From positions 1-34,773 of the forward strand of contig JACOSV010000055.1 of assembly GCA_016178725.1 (NCBI GenBank): a stretch of DNA of 34,773 nucleotides, given 5' to 3'. This document shows positions 22,793-29,933 of this stretch, one piece after another (positions within the stretch are counted from its first letter, which is position 1; every line of letters starts with the position of its first letter). This DNA is from Candidatus Eiseniibacteriota bacterium. GTDB taxonomy: Bacteria; Eisenbacteria; RBG-16-71-46. Under the pieces are notes generated by a model, which was not told where the DNA came from, searched no databases, and saw only the letters and a list, made by a program, of their open reading frames with translations. Position numbers and translations under genes: made by a program.

Positions 22793-23836
22793 TCAGCGTG
22801 TCACCGCTTGTGTCACCGTTCCGACGCCTGCGGCGATCCGACGCACCTCGGCCCGGACATAAGCGTCGGCGAGCCTCGCGTACCGCTGCGTAGTGACGAT
22901 GCTGGCATGCCCAAGCACCTGCTGGAGGGCGGCGAGGCTGCCGCCGTTCTCCACGAAGCGGCAGGCGTAGGTGTGTCGGCACTGATGAACGTGGAAGCGT
23001 TCGACCCCGCTCCGGCGCTGCACTGTTCGGTTGAAGCTCCCGGTGCTGGTCTCCGTGAACGGTACGAGCCGGCCGACCCTCTGCCGAATCTCCCGGACGA
23101 GCGCGGGGTCCCCAATCGGCACCCGCCGCAGCCGCGTACTCTTGGTCTGCGCGACGACCAGCACGTCGCCTTCGAGATGCGACCGCTGCGCCCGGCATAG
23201 CTCGCCATAGCGCAGCCCGGTCCCGAGCGCCAGCCGGATGACGAAGCCGTGAGGCTCTTCGATCCCGATCACCGCTTCGACCTCATCGTCCGTGAGTCGG
23301 TCGGGAGGCCGCTCCTGCAATCTCGGGAGCAACCGCCGCGGGAACGGCGACTTCGACATGTAGCCCTCGCCCTCGCCGTACAGGAACATGCATCTCGCGT
23401 CCGACAGCAGGTGTGCCACGGTCTGCGCCGACAGGTGGGGCACCGGCGTTTCGAGATGCGGCGTCTTGAGCACCAGCGTTTCGAGCCACCGTCGGTAGGC
23501 CCGGCAGTCGTCACCCGTGATGCGACCGAGCGTCTTGCGTCCGAAGAATGGCGTGAAGTACTTCATCACCCGCGCTGCCGCATCGCGCTGACCGCCCGCG
23601 TTGCGCCTCACCGGCACGTAGCTCGCCAGCCATTTCTGGGCGAGATCCGTCGCCGTCATGACCGAGGCCGAGACCGGCTCGCTCACGAGGTCCTTGTGCC
23701 GCCGGAGCGCGTGGTCGAAGTCCTGCCCGTGGGTGACGATGCGATCCACTCCACCCTTGCGGATGCGCGTGGCATAGGTCCACCCCTTCTTCCCCTTGCG
23801 CTTCCATGTGCGCTTGAAAAAACCCGGTGGCCTCAT
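22793..23836 (-). CDS. Tyrosine recombinase / phage-type integrase
   Basis: The 347-aa protein starts at ATG 23836 (MRPPGFFKRTWKRKG), preceded by a strong AGGAGG, and overlaps the excisionase stop as ATGA. The basic N-terminal 60 residues are arm-binding-like, followed by a SAM-like core-binding domain (DLAQKWLASYVPV). The catalytic domain has the arginine in LGTGLRYGELCRA, HQCRHTYACRF (HxxR), LGHASIVTTQRYARL (H and the tyrosine nucleophile). All catalytic residues are present. It lies next to the tRNA-Lys att fragment, so it is the likely integrase for this site. Confidence 0.93.
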   Translation of the reverse strand: MRPPGFFKRTWKRKGKKGWTYATRIRKGGVDRIVTHGQDFDHALRRHKDLVSEPVSASVMTATDLAQKWLASYVPVRRNAGGQRDAAARVMKYFTPFFGRKTLGRITGDDCRAYRRWLETLVLKTPHLETPVPHLSAQTVAHLLSDARCMFLYGEGEGYMSKSPFPRRLLPRLQERPPDRLTDDEVEAVIGIEEPHGFVIRLALGTGLRYGELCRAQRSHLEGDVLVVAQTKSTRLRRVPIGDPALVREIRQRVGRLVPFTETSTGSFNRTVQRRSGVERFHVHQCRHTYACRFVENGGSLAALQQVLGHASIVTTQRYARLADAYVRAEVRRIAAGVGTVTQAVTR

Positions 23837-24048
23837 GTGTTCCTCCTCTCGGTAAGCCACCGAGCAACTTGGGTACGGTCGAATCTAGGCCGACCGCCCA
23901 GCCGCGTACAGGGAAGCCTGCCGGTGCGCACGTACCGCAAGACCGTCTTGGGGTGCAGCCGCAACCACGCCGAGACCTCACTCACCGTCAGCAGCGGCTC
24001 GGGAGCGGGCACGACGGACATCGCCGGGCGTTCAGACATGTTGGCCAT
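23833..24048 (-). CDS. Excisionase-like MerR/HTH_17 DNA-binding protein
   Basis: This 71-aa protein contains LLTVSEVSAWLRLHPKTVLR, then YVRTGRLPCTRLGGRPRFDR and VARWLTERR, a full winged-helix domain of the excisionase (HTH_17) type. It overlaps the integrase start by 4 nt, so excisionase and integrase are made together. ATG 24048 is used here; ATG 24039 and 24021 are alternatives, and none has a clear Shine-Dalgarno. It probably bends DNA at the att site to direct excision. Confidence 0.85.
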   Translation of the reverse strand: MANMSERPAMSVVPAPEPLLTVSEVSAWLRLHPKTVLRYVRTGRLPCTRLGGRPRFDRTQVARWLTERRNT

Positions 24049-24276
24049 CGGCGGTCACGCGCAACCCCCATTCAGGTCGCGCTTGCTCGGCTCGTAGCAC
24101 GACGGCGGGCAGACCGCTCGAGAGCATCCAGTCGCGACTGGTCTTCTCGCTACCCGTAGCAGGCCGGCGACCTGCTCGATCGTGAGCAGCAGCGTCAGGA
24201 AGGTGCCGGCCGCACGCTGGCGCGGGCGGCCGGCGGAGCTGGATGGCCTGGGGATCCCGGCGGGCTCAGTCGCCAT
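24032..24276 (-). pseudogene. Second HTH_17 protein broken by -1 frameshift
   Basis: The first frame from ATG 24276 reads MATEPAGIPRPSSSAG and on to LTIEQVAGLLRV, the start of an HTH_17 domain. It then turns to an unrelated tail (ARRPVATGCSR) ending at 24055. Stepping back one base after the GTA valine codon gives SEKTSRDWMLSSGLPAVVLR, the expected second half, ending at TGA 24032-24034. The domain is therefore split between two frames. A one-base deletion is the simplest cause; a sequencing error or programmed shift is possible. No clear slippery heptamer is seen. Confidence 0.72.
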
Positions 24277-25153
24277 CGGCCGAACTCGGGAATTCACTAG
24301 TCAAATGTGAAAGCCCCTCCCCTTGCCCGGGTGAAGGGGCACAGCCCAGCAGAGTTGTGCCCCCGACCATCCCCTTACCGCTAGGGGACGGTGTCGGGGG
24401 ACCCTCGCGCAATTGACGCAAGAGGACGGACGGCCACTCAGTCTCAAGTAGCACGTGGCCGATGCCGGTCCAGGTGGACTCGACCAGCGATCGGACCGAC
24501 GAGACCCGGCGCTCCCCGGCGCCGACCAGGACCACGGCCAGCGCCACCGGACCTTCACCAGCGAAGCAGTGGGATACCTCGTACGGCGAGAGCTTGCGCC
24601 GAAGGACGCCGGGCCGCTCAGTCGTCAGGTCGACCTCAAGGGCAATGCAGGTGACCGAACTGGCTTGGGGCTCGCGACCGCCAATCTCGATCGCCGCGTC
24701 CGGCACTACGGGGGCACCCGTCCCGGCCAGACGCGTCCGAACTTCCCAATCGGGCTCGAAGCGGTGGAGGCGAAACGTCTGGTCCGCGGCTAGTGCGGCC
24801 GCCAGCCTCGCCCACAACCGGACGATCGTCAGATGGTGCGCGGCCGGGGGCGCGGGCGGCGGGCCGGCTGCGACGCCGTGTTCATCGGCCCAAGCCCGCC
24901 CCGCCGGGCCGAGCTGGTACGCGTTCTGCTCGCTGAGGCTGCTAAGACGAGCCTCAATGAACCTCGCGTCGTGGAGCTTGCGGAGTCGTGTCGAAGCCGT
25001 ATCGCGGCGAACGCCGGCGAAGAATAGTGCGGTGAGATCATCGGTGCGGGCGACACGGAACCTCGCCAGGGCGCGCAGGAGCGCCTGATCCCTCGCCCCC
25101 AGGATTACTCGCACACCGGCGCGCCGGCGATCGCGAGCGATGCGTGTCCTCAT
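24266..25153 (-). CDS. Replication-relaxation (Replic_Relax) family protein
   Basis: The 295-aa protein starts at ATG 25153 (MRTRIARDRRRAGVRV) in an ATGA overlap with the zinc-ribbon gene. The N-terminal winged helix is LRALARFRVARTDDLTALFF and TRLRKLHDARFIEARL. A conserved middle has YQLGPAGRAWADEHG and HHLTIVRLWARLAAAL. The core nuclease-like fold has VVPDAAIEI and IALEVDLTTE. This is the pattern of PF13814 proteins, found on mobile elements next to VirD4-type ATPases. The last 50 residues are encoded by hairpin-forming repeat DNA and are probably not part of the domain. Confidence 0.75.
   Translation of the reverse strand: MRTRIARDRRRAGVRVILGARDQALLRALARFRVARTDDLTALFFAGVRRDTASTRLRKLHDARFIEARLSSLSEQNAYQLGPAGRAWADEHGVAAGPPPAPPAAHHLTIVRLWARLAAALAADQTFRLHRFEPDWEVRTRLAGTGAPVVPDAAIEIGGREPQASSVTCIALEVDLTTERPGVLRRKLSPYEVSHCFAGEGPVALAVVLVGAGERRVSSVRSLVESTWTGIGHVLLETEWPSVLLRQLREGPPTPSPSGKGMVGGTTLLGCAPSPGQGEGLSHLTSEFPSSADGD
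24319..24400. repeat. REP-like stem-loop cluster inside a coding region
   Basis: Three overlapping inverted repeats occur: CCCCTT/AAGGGG (24319-24339), GGGGCACA/TGTGCCCC (24336-24363) and CCCCCGAC/GTCGGGGG (24360-24400) with an inner CCCC/GGGG. They encode the low-complexity tail SPSGKGMVGG and SPGQGEGLSH of the Replic_Relax protein, a translation typical of intergenic palindromic repeats. Confidence 0.65.
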
Positions 25154-25476
25154 CGCAGGGGATCTCGAATTGCGAGATGGCAGGTCGGGCAGGCGATGAA
25201 GTGCGCCTTCGCTCCGCAGATCGGGCACGGGTCGAAGGCGTGCCCCTCGAACGCCGCGCCGCACTTGCCGCAGGCAAACGCGCCGTACACCTCGACCGCG
25301 TGGCCGCGCGGGCAGCGTGCCTGCCTCGCGAAGACTTGCGGCGCACGGGCGAGGAAGCGGCATGCCTTCCACACCACTGCGGCACCGAGCCAGACCGTTC
25401 CAACGATCCAGCCAACGATGCGAAGGATCGACAATCCAGACTGTAGTGACGAGCGGATGGTCGAAGACATGCTCAT
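25150..25476 (-). CDS. Membrane protein with zinc-ribbon tail
   Basis: The 108-aa protein has one transmembrane region at about residues 17-38 (LRIVGWIVGTVWLGAAVVW) and a C-terminal cysteine-rich part: RCPRGH, ACGKCGAAFEGHAF, PCPICGAKAHFIACPTC. The spacing of CxxC pairs suggests a double zinc ribbon on the cytoplasmic side. ATG 25476 directly follows the stop of the ATPase gene, and its own stop overlaps the Replic_Relax start. ATG 25470 is an alternative start. It is possibly a membrane adaptor of the transfer-like module; this is inference from order. Confidence 0.75.
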   Translation of the reverse strand: MSMSSTIRSSLQSGLSILRIVGWIVGTVWLGAAVVWKACRFLARAPQVFARQARCPRGHAVEVYGAFACGKCGAAFEGHAFDPCPICGAKAHFIACPTCHLAIRDPLR

Positions 25477-27006
25477 CTATCCCAGAGCTGGGAACTCACC
25501 GGGGTCCAGCGGCTCATCGCGTTCCTGAGTGGAATCCGCCGCGTCCTTCGCCGACTCTGCCCTCGTCTGTGTGACCGGCCCCGCCGCGGCCTGTCCTGGT
25601 GCGCTTGGGGGACACAGCAGGTGCCGAATCTCCGAGGGGTCCGGCAGATGTGAGAGGTCGAGATGCGCAGCACGGACGAAGTGGAGCGGCACCGCGCCGT
25701 CCTTGATCCACAGCGCATACTCGCGCCGCGGCAGGCGCGTCAGGCGCCGCAAGAGCTGTGCCCGCCGTTTCCCCGCGTCATCAACGCCCTCCGGCACCGG
25801 CAGCGCGTGGGCCATGAGCGCCGCATCGCGGCGGCTGGGCCGAAAGACCGTTTCGATCCCGCAGTTGGTGCGCAGCGAATTGAAGAGCTCTGCCCCCAGG
25901 GGCCCGCGCTCCTGATGGATGAGGAAGAACCCCACGCGCTTGGAGCGTGAGAGGGAGACCAGGCGCGTCACGCCGGTAGCCTCGAAGCGACCGAGAACCT
26001 CGGGCAGTTCATCAATGAAGCAGACAATCTGCGGTGACTCCGCAGTCACGGGCCGATTCAGGATCGCCCGCGTGATGCGCCCGAAGATCGGTCCGCAGAG
26101 CACGCGCACGGCGGCCTCCTCACCTGCCGGCGGCTTGCTGGCATCGACGAGAACGTCGTAGTTCTCTAGAGCCTCCTTGAAATCGAAGCACGATGGAGCT
26201 TCGAGGCACTGCCTCACGCTGGGCAGGAGCAGGACGCCCTCAAGCCTGGCGCGAAGCGCGCGGATCGACTCGCGATTCTCCCGCGGGAACTCGACACGGG
26301 CGAAGTGCCGGAGACGCTCGTTCGCGGACTGCGCCGCTGCGGAGGCAAACGTTGCTGGCCGTGCGATCCAGTTCAGCACCAGGGTGAGCGGAGCCTCCGT
26401 CTCGATCGCCAGCTCTGCCAGCCAGCGCAGGATGTAGTCCATGCGGTGGCCGATGTCCGCGCCACTGGCCTCGGCCAGCGCCGTGCCAAGGCTCGCCGCT
26501 TGAACTTCGATCGGGATGCCGGGCTCACGAGCCGTGAGGCGCAGCGGCGCCGGAGCGCGGCGATCGAAGAGCGACACGAGCCGCGTGCGCTCGAGGATCT
26601 TCTTTCCGAGCGGCCCAACCATCGCCTCGGCAATCAGCCGCTCGCGGCCGTCCGTCAGGTCCCCCTTGGGATCAATGCTCCAGGTGCGCACGTTGGGGAT
26701 GCCGATGAGTTGGCGCCCCACGGCGAGTGCCAGCCGTGTCTTGCCTGAGCCGGTTGGGCCGCTGTCGAGGACGTGCGTCTGGAGCTTCTCCAGTGGCACC
26801 CCGACATTCGCCCGACCGCCAGTCGCGCCCGGAACGGTTCCAAAGCCGACGAAGGGGAACTCACCCGTTCGCGGGACGCGAAACTCCCGCCGGAACCGAC
26901 CGAGCAACTTGTCTTCGGAGGAGACGACATGGGACAAAGCCTCGCGGGCGAGAGCATGAGGATCTCCGACGAGAACACGCCTGAGCCAAGCGATGACGCC
27001 CCTCAT
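25477..27006 (-). CDS. VirD4/TraG-HerA-type coupling ATPase without TM anchor
   Basis: The 509-aa protein begins MRGVIAWLRRVLVGDP. Walker A is VLDSGPTGSGKTRLAL (about residues 81-96) and Walker B is QIVCFIDELPEVLGRF. WSIDPKGDLTDGRERL is the family DPKGD motif after the first strand. A later FLIHQERGPLGAELFNSLRTNCG resembles the coupling-protein sensor region. The N-terminus lacks the two transmembrane helices usual in VirD4, while the gene just upstream in the operon encodes a small two-TM protein overlapping by 4 nt. It probably pumps or couples DNA to a secretion channel. No VirB4 is nearby. Confidence 0.85.
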   Translation of the reverse strand: MRGVIAWLRRVLVGDPHALAREALSHVVSSEDKLLGRFRREFRVPRTGEFPFVGFGTVPGATGGRANVGVPLEKLQTHVLDSGPTGSGKTRLALAVGRQLIGIPNVRTWSIDPKGDLTDGRERLIAEAMVGPLGKKILERTRLVSLFDRRAPAPLRLTAREPGIPIEVQAASLGTALAEASGADIGHRMDYILRWLAELAIETEAPLTLVLNWIARPATFASAAAQSANERLRHFARVEFPRENRESIRALRARLEGVLLLPSVRQCLEAPSCFDFKEALENYDVLVDASKPPAGEEAAVRVLCGPIFGRITRAILNRPVTAESPQIVCFIDELPEVLGRFEATGVTRLVSLSRSKRVGFFLIHQERGPLGAELFNSLRTNCGIETVFRPSRRDAALMAHALPVPEGVDDAGKRRAQLLRRLTRLPRREYALWIKDGAVPLHFVRAAHLDLSHLPDPSEIRHLLCPPSAPGQAAAGPVTQTRAESAKDAADSTQERDEPLDPGEFPALG

Positions 27007-27338
27007 CCTCTCGGTCCCTTGGAGCGCGCGTGCGGCCGGAGCGCCGGCACCTGATCGGCGATCGTCCGCTTCGCCCTCGGTTCTTCCGCCGCACGGCGTG
27101 AGCGCCCGCCTTGTGCCTGCCGACCGCCGGCCTGGATTGCACGAGATGCACGGACCACGATCCCGAGAGCGAAGAGCACGACTAGACTAGCGAGCAGGAA
27201 ATGAGGAAGCATGCTCGTGGCGACATGTGTGCGTGGCGGAGCGATCGCGCTCTGCTCTCTCACGACGGCAATCACGAACGAGAGCACGACGAGCGCAATG
27301 ATGAGTTCGATCACCACCCGACTCAGGCGATCATGCAT
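27003..27338 (-). CDS. Small two-TM protein, possible anchor of the VirD4-like ATPase
   Basis: The 111-aa protein has two hydrophobic helices (VVIELIIALVVLSFVIAVV and HFLLASLVVLFALGIVV) separated by a short loop. A basic, soluble C-terminal tail follows (RASRAIQAGGRQAQGGRSRR). The stop overlaps the ATG of the ATPase (ATGA). A two-TM hairpin with a cytoplasmic tail is the topology missing from the ATPase, so a split coupling protein is a reasonable idea. No family motif is recognised. Confidence 0.72.
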   Translation of the reverse strand: MHDRLSRVVIELIIALVVLSFVIAVVREQSAIAPPRTHVATSMLPHFLLASLVVLFALGIVVRASRAIQAGGRQAQGGRSRRAAEEPRAKRTIADQVPALRPHARSKGPRG

Positions 27339-27356
27339 GGCCGCACTCTGCCATCG

Positions 27357-28142
27357 CTAGAGCCGCTCGAAGCGGATGTCACGCGCTCCACAGGAGTTGA
27401 AGTACGAGCGCCAGAACTCACGGAGAGCCCGCTCATGTGCCAGCGCTGCATGGGGCCGTGGAATGCACAAGATCTCGACGGCGGCGTTCCGCAGGTCAGC
27501 ACGCACGCTGGAATACGCTGCAGTGGTGCGGAATCCTTCGAACCGCGGCACGCGGCGATAGAATGATCCGAGGTCTGAATGCTGCTCGAGGTCCGAGACG
27601 AGAACCAGGCGGCGTGGTAGCGAGCGCTCCGCGAGCCCCGACTCCTCGACCAGTTCCGCCACGGCCTCGAGGATGGGCGAGCGCCGGGATGAGCTCGCGC
27701 TGGTTGCCGCCAGAACAGTCTCCTGCAGAGGGCGCGAGAAGAGCGACTCCGTCGCTGCTGCGACCATGGCAGGGTTGTGGAAGACGGGATCCTGCTCGCG
27801 GCCACGGGCGCAGCCGCAGAATCTCCTCGCGAGCGCTCCGTCTTCACCTTCGCCGAGCGTCCAGACTTCCACGCGCTCGTCACGCAAGAGCTCGGTCAAT
27901 CCGAATGCGCGCAGCCACGCGAGGAGTCGGCCCTGCTGAGCGCGGGTGAGGGGGTCGGTTGGGTCGAGCAGGATCGCAGTCTCGCCGACCGGCGCACGAT
28001 CGAGCGGGCAGTGCGTGAGGGGATCGAGCCGGGAAGCGTGGAGACTCTGCCAGCCCACGGCGGCGGCGATCAGGACAAGGACGAGTCCACTGGAAGCAAT
28101 CAACACAATGGCCTGACGACGTGAATTACGGAGGTTGTTCAC
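27357..28142 (-). CDS. Membrane-anchored vWA-like protein of unknown function
   Basis: The 261-aa protein starts at GTG 28142, in a GTGA overlap with the upstream membrane protein. One N-terminal helix (AIVLIASSGLVLVLIAAAVG) is followed by a domain with ETAILLDPTDPLTRAQQGRL, LTELLRDERVEVWTLG and RLVLVSDLEQHSDLGSFYRR. The alternating strands and DPTDP resemble a von Willebrand A or Rossmann-like domain with a metal site. A CGCARGREQDP segment could hold a metal or disulfide. It may act in the periplasm. Function unknown. Confidence 0.7.
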   Translation of the reverse strand: MNNLRNSRRQAIVLIASSGLVLVLIAAAVGWQSLHASRLDPLTHCPLDRAPVGETAILLDPTDPLTRAQQGRLLAWLRAFGLTELLRDERVEVWTLGEGEDGALARRFCGCARGREQDPVFHNPAMVAAATESLFSRPLQETVLAATSASSSRRSPILEAVAELVEESGLAERSLPRRLVLVSDLEQHSDLGSFYRRVPRFEGFRTTAAYSSVRADLRNAAVEILCIPRPHAALAHERALREFWRSYFNSCGARDIRFERL

Positions 28143-29617
28143 GAGGCCTCCTGCTCGGCGCTGGCGTCGGTTGAATCATGCGTACTGCCGTCGCCACGCC
28201 CGTGGTCGGCCCGGCGCAGGCAGTCCTTGAGGAACGCATCGAAGCGCTCCCGGGCGGCGGCCGCGCGCTGCGGCTGGCCGATCTCCATCTCGTGGGCAGT
28301 GTCCTTGAGTCCGTCGAGATGCGTGGTGGCCGCGCGGAGCCGCTGCGCGAGGTTTTCGATCGGCGCGTGATCAAGCTCAGAGGGGAACGACGGGAACTCC
28401 GTGAAGTACCTCGGAGGGGGCGTCGTGCGCATGGCCTGATTTTCCGAGCGGTAGCGCGTCAACCACTGGACAGCCCAGCGGGCGATGCGCTCGCGCTCGG
28501 CCTCGTAGCTCTCGATCGCTCGCTCTAGGCGAACGATGATGTCGCTCATCCGGGCGATTGTCTCTTCGGCCTTCACGACAACCGTTCGACACTCGCGCGG
28601 CACATCCTCGACATGCGACAACACGCGCTGCTTGAGGCTGTCACGGGCGGCGGCGAAGTCTGCCTCGGCTGCTTTGAACGCTCGATCGTGGTCGCCGTAG
28701 CCTGGCACCGGGTCGCAGGCGGTGAACCCCTTGCGGGCCGCCAGCAGCGAGGCCACGATCCCAACCAGCAACAGCGCGGCACTCTGAAGACTGAGCCTTT
28801 CGGGATGGAGCAGCTGATCGAACCGAAGCTGTGCCACTCCGCCTGCCGCAGCGTCGCGGAAGCATGCCGTGCCCCAGTTGAACAGAATCACAGAGATGCC
28901 GTAGAGCAGAGTGCCGGCCGTGGCCAAGCGCCGCAGCGTTGCGTTCGCGTCGCCGCGCCATCTCAGCGGGAAATACCCGGCCAGCGCGCCGATGGTGACG
29001 TTGATCGCCGCCACCAGCATCGCGATCAGGAATCCGCCGGCCAGCCCCCAGACGCTGATGCCGGCGAAAAAAGCAGCGTTTGCCGCCGACTCGAGGACCA
29101 CCAACGGGCCCAGCCAGGCAAAGTGGTGCAGGCGCGAGATGGGATAGCGCGCCGGGCGAGCGAGATTGTGATTCGCGGCGAAGTGACGCAAGTCGCGCCG
29201 GCAGCGCTGCTGGCCCTGCCAGCGTGGAATGACGGCGTTGTCCGAGGCGAGGTCGTGCTGCAGTCCCGCCTCGGCACGCTGCACGGCGGCGTGGAGATCG
29301 CGGGGCGAGGGAAGCTCGCGATCGAGCCTGTCAAACTCCGTAACAAGGGAGCGGATCTGGCCGCGGGTCTCTTCGACCAAGTCGCGGTGCCGGCGCTCAT
29401 GTTCGCGCCGGATCGCGTTTTCAACATCGTTGGGCTCGCGGGCGGAGGTCTCGGGGAGATTCTCGCGGCCGGCGGCCCGAGCGTGTTCGATGACGTCGAC
29501 ACGCGAGCCACTAGTGTGGACGTAGTAGGGGGCGGACCCGTTGCCGCTCGCCTGTTCCGGCGCGGCGTTCTCAGCACCTCGACGATTGCGAGCCAGGGAC
29601 TTCAAGAACTCAAACAT
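28139..29617 (-). CDS. Four-TM protein with coiled coils
   Basis: This 492-aa protein begins MFEFLKSLARNRRG, with AAGGGGTGA upstream of the ATG. About residues 60-125 are charged and helical (ENAIRREHERRHRDLVEETR). Four hydrophobic segments lie at about 168-186, 190-215, 231-250 and 279-296. A second helical region at about 305-400 (AEADFAAARDSLKQRVLSHV and VVVKAEETIARMSDIIVRLE) is coiled-coil-like. It is the first gene of the element operon. No known motif is recognised. A structural component of a membrane complex with the ATPase downstream is inferred from order. Confidence 0.72.
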   Translation of the reverse strand: MFEFLKSLARNRRGAENAAPEQASGNGSAPYYVHTSGSRVDVIEHARAAGRENLPETSAREPNDVENAIRREHERRHRDLVEETRGQIRSLVTEFDRLDRELPSPRDLHAAVQRAEAGLQHDLASDNAVIPRWQGQQRCRRDLRHFAANHNLARPARYPISRLHHFAWLGPLVVLESAANAAFFAGISVWGLAGGFLIAMLVAAINVTIGALAGYFPLRWRGDANATLRRLATAGTLLYGISVILFNWGTACFRDAAAGGVAQLRFDQLLHPERLSLQSAALLLVGIVASLLAARKGFTACDPVPGYGDHDRAFKAAEADFAAARDSLKQRVLSHVEDVPRECRTVVVKAEETIARMSDIIVRLERAIESYEAERERIARWAVQWLTRYRSENQAMRTTPPPRYFTEFPSFPSELDHAPIENLAQRLRAATTHLDGLKDTAHEMEIGQPQRAAAARERFDAFLKDCLRRADHGRGDGSTHDSTDASAEQEAS

Positions 29618-29933
29618 CTTCGTTCACCCCTTTCTCTCAAGAATCCGTGTGCAGCCGCATATGCACTGCGCCCCGAAGGGCGCCACTGGAGCTCACCCGC
29701 GTTGAGCGCTCGTACCCGTATGTGCCGCATTCGGGTGGGAGGGCCGATGAATCCGTCGCCATCGAGTCCATTGCGTCTCGTGGCACCCGATGGGCGCCGC
29801 ATCCTCAAGAGCGTTGCCCGTGGGTCTGGAACGAGATCCCCAGCGCCTCGCCACCGCCAGCGGGCTTCTCTAGTCCCTGGTGGCTTTCGCGCCGTCCCAA
29901 TACACTTGAACAGCAGGAGAGAGCTTCCCCGAC
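29618..29933. other. 316-bp divergent intergenic region
   Basis: It separates the minus-strand element operon from the + strand gene at 29934, so promoters for both are expected here. I see no convincing -35/-10 pair. A short hairpin with a UUCG loop on the minus strand (GCGCCC TTCG GGGCGC, 29668-29683) lies 51 bases before the ATG at 29617. The short open frames in it have no convincing start or homology. Confidence 0.4.

Noticed and set aside
24282-24298. ACTAGTGAATTC, as in a T-vector cloning site
   Set aside because: Twelve bases (SpeI plus EcoRI sites) with no further vector match on either side; likely chance.
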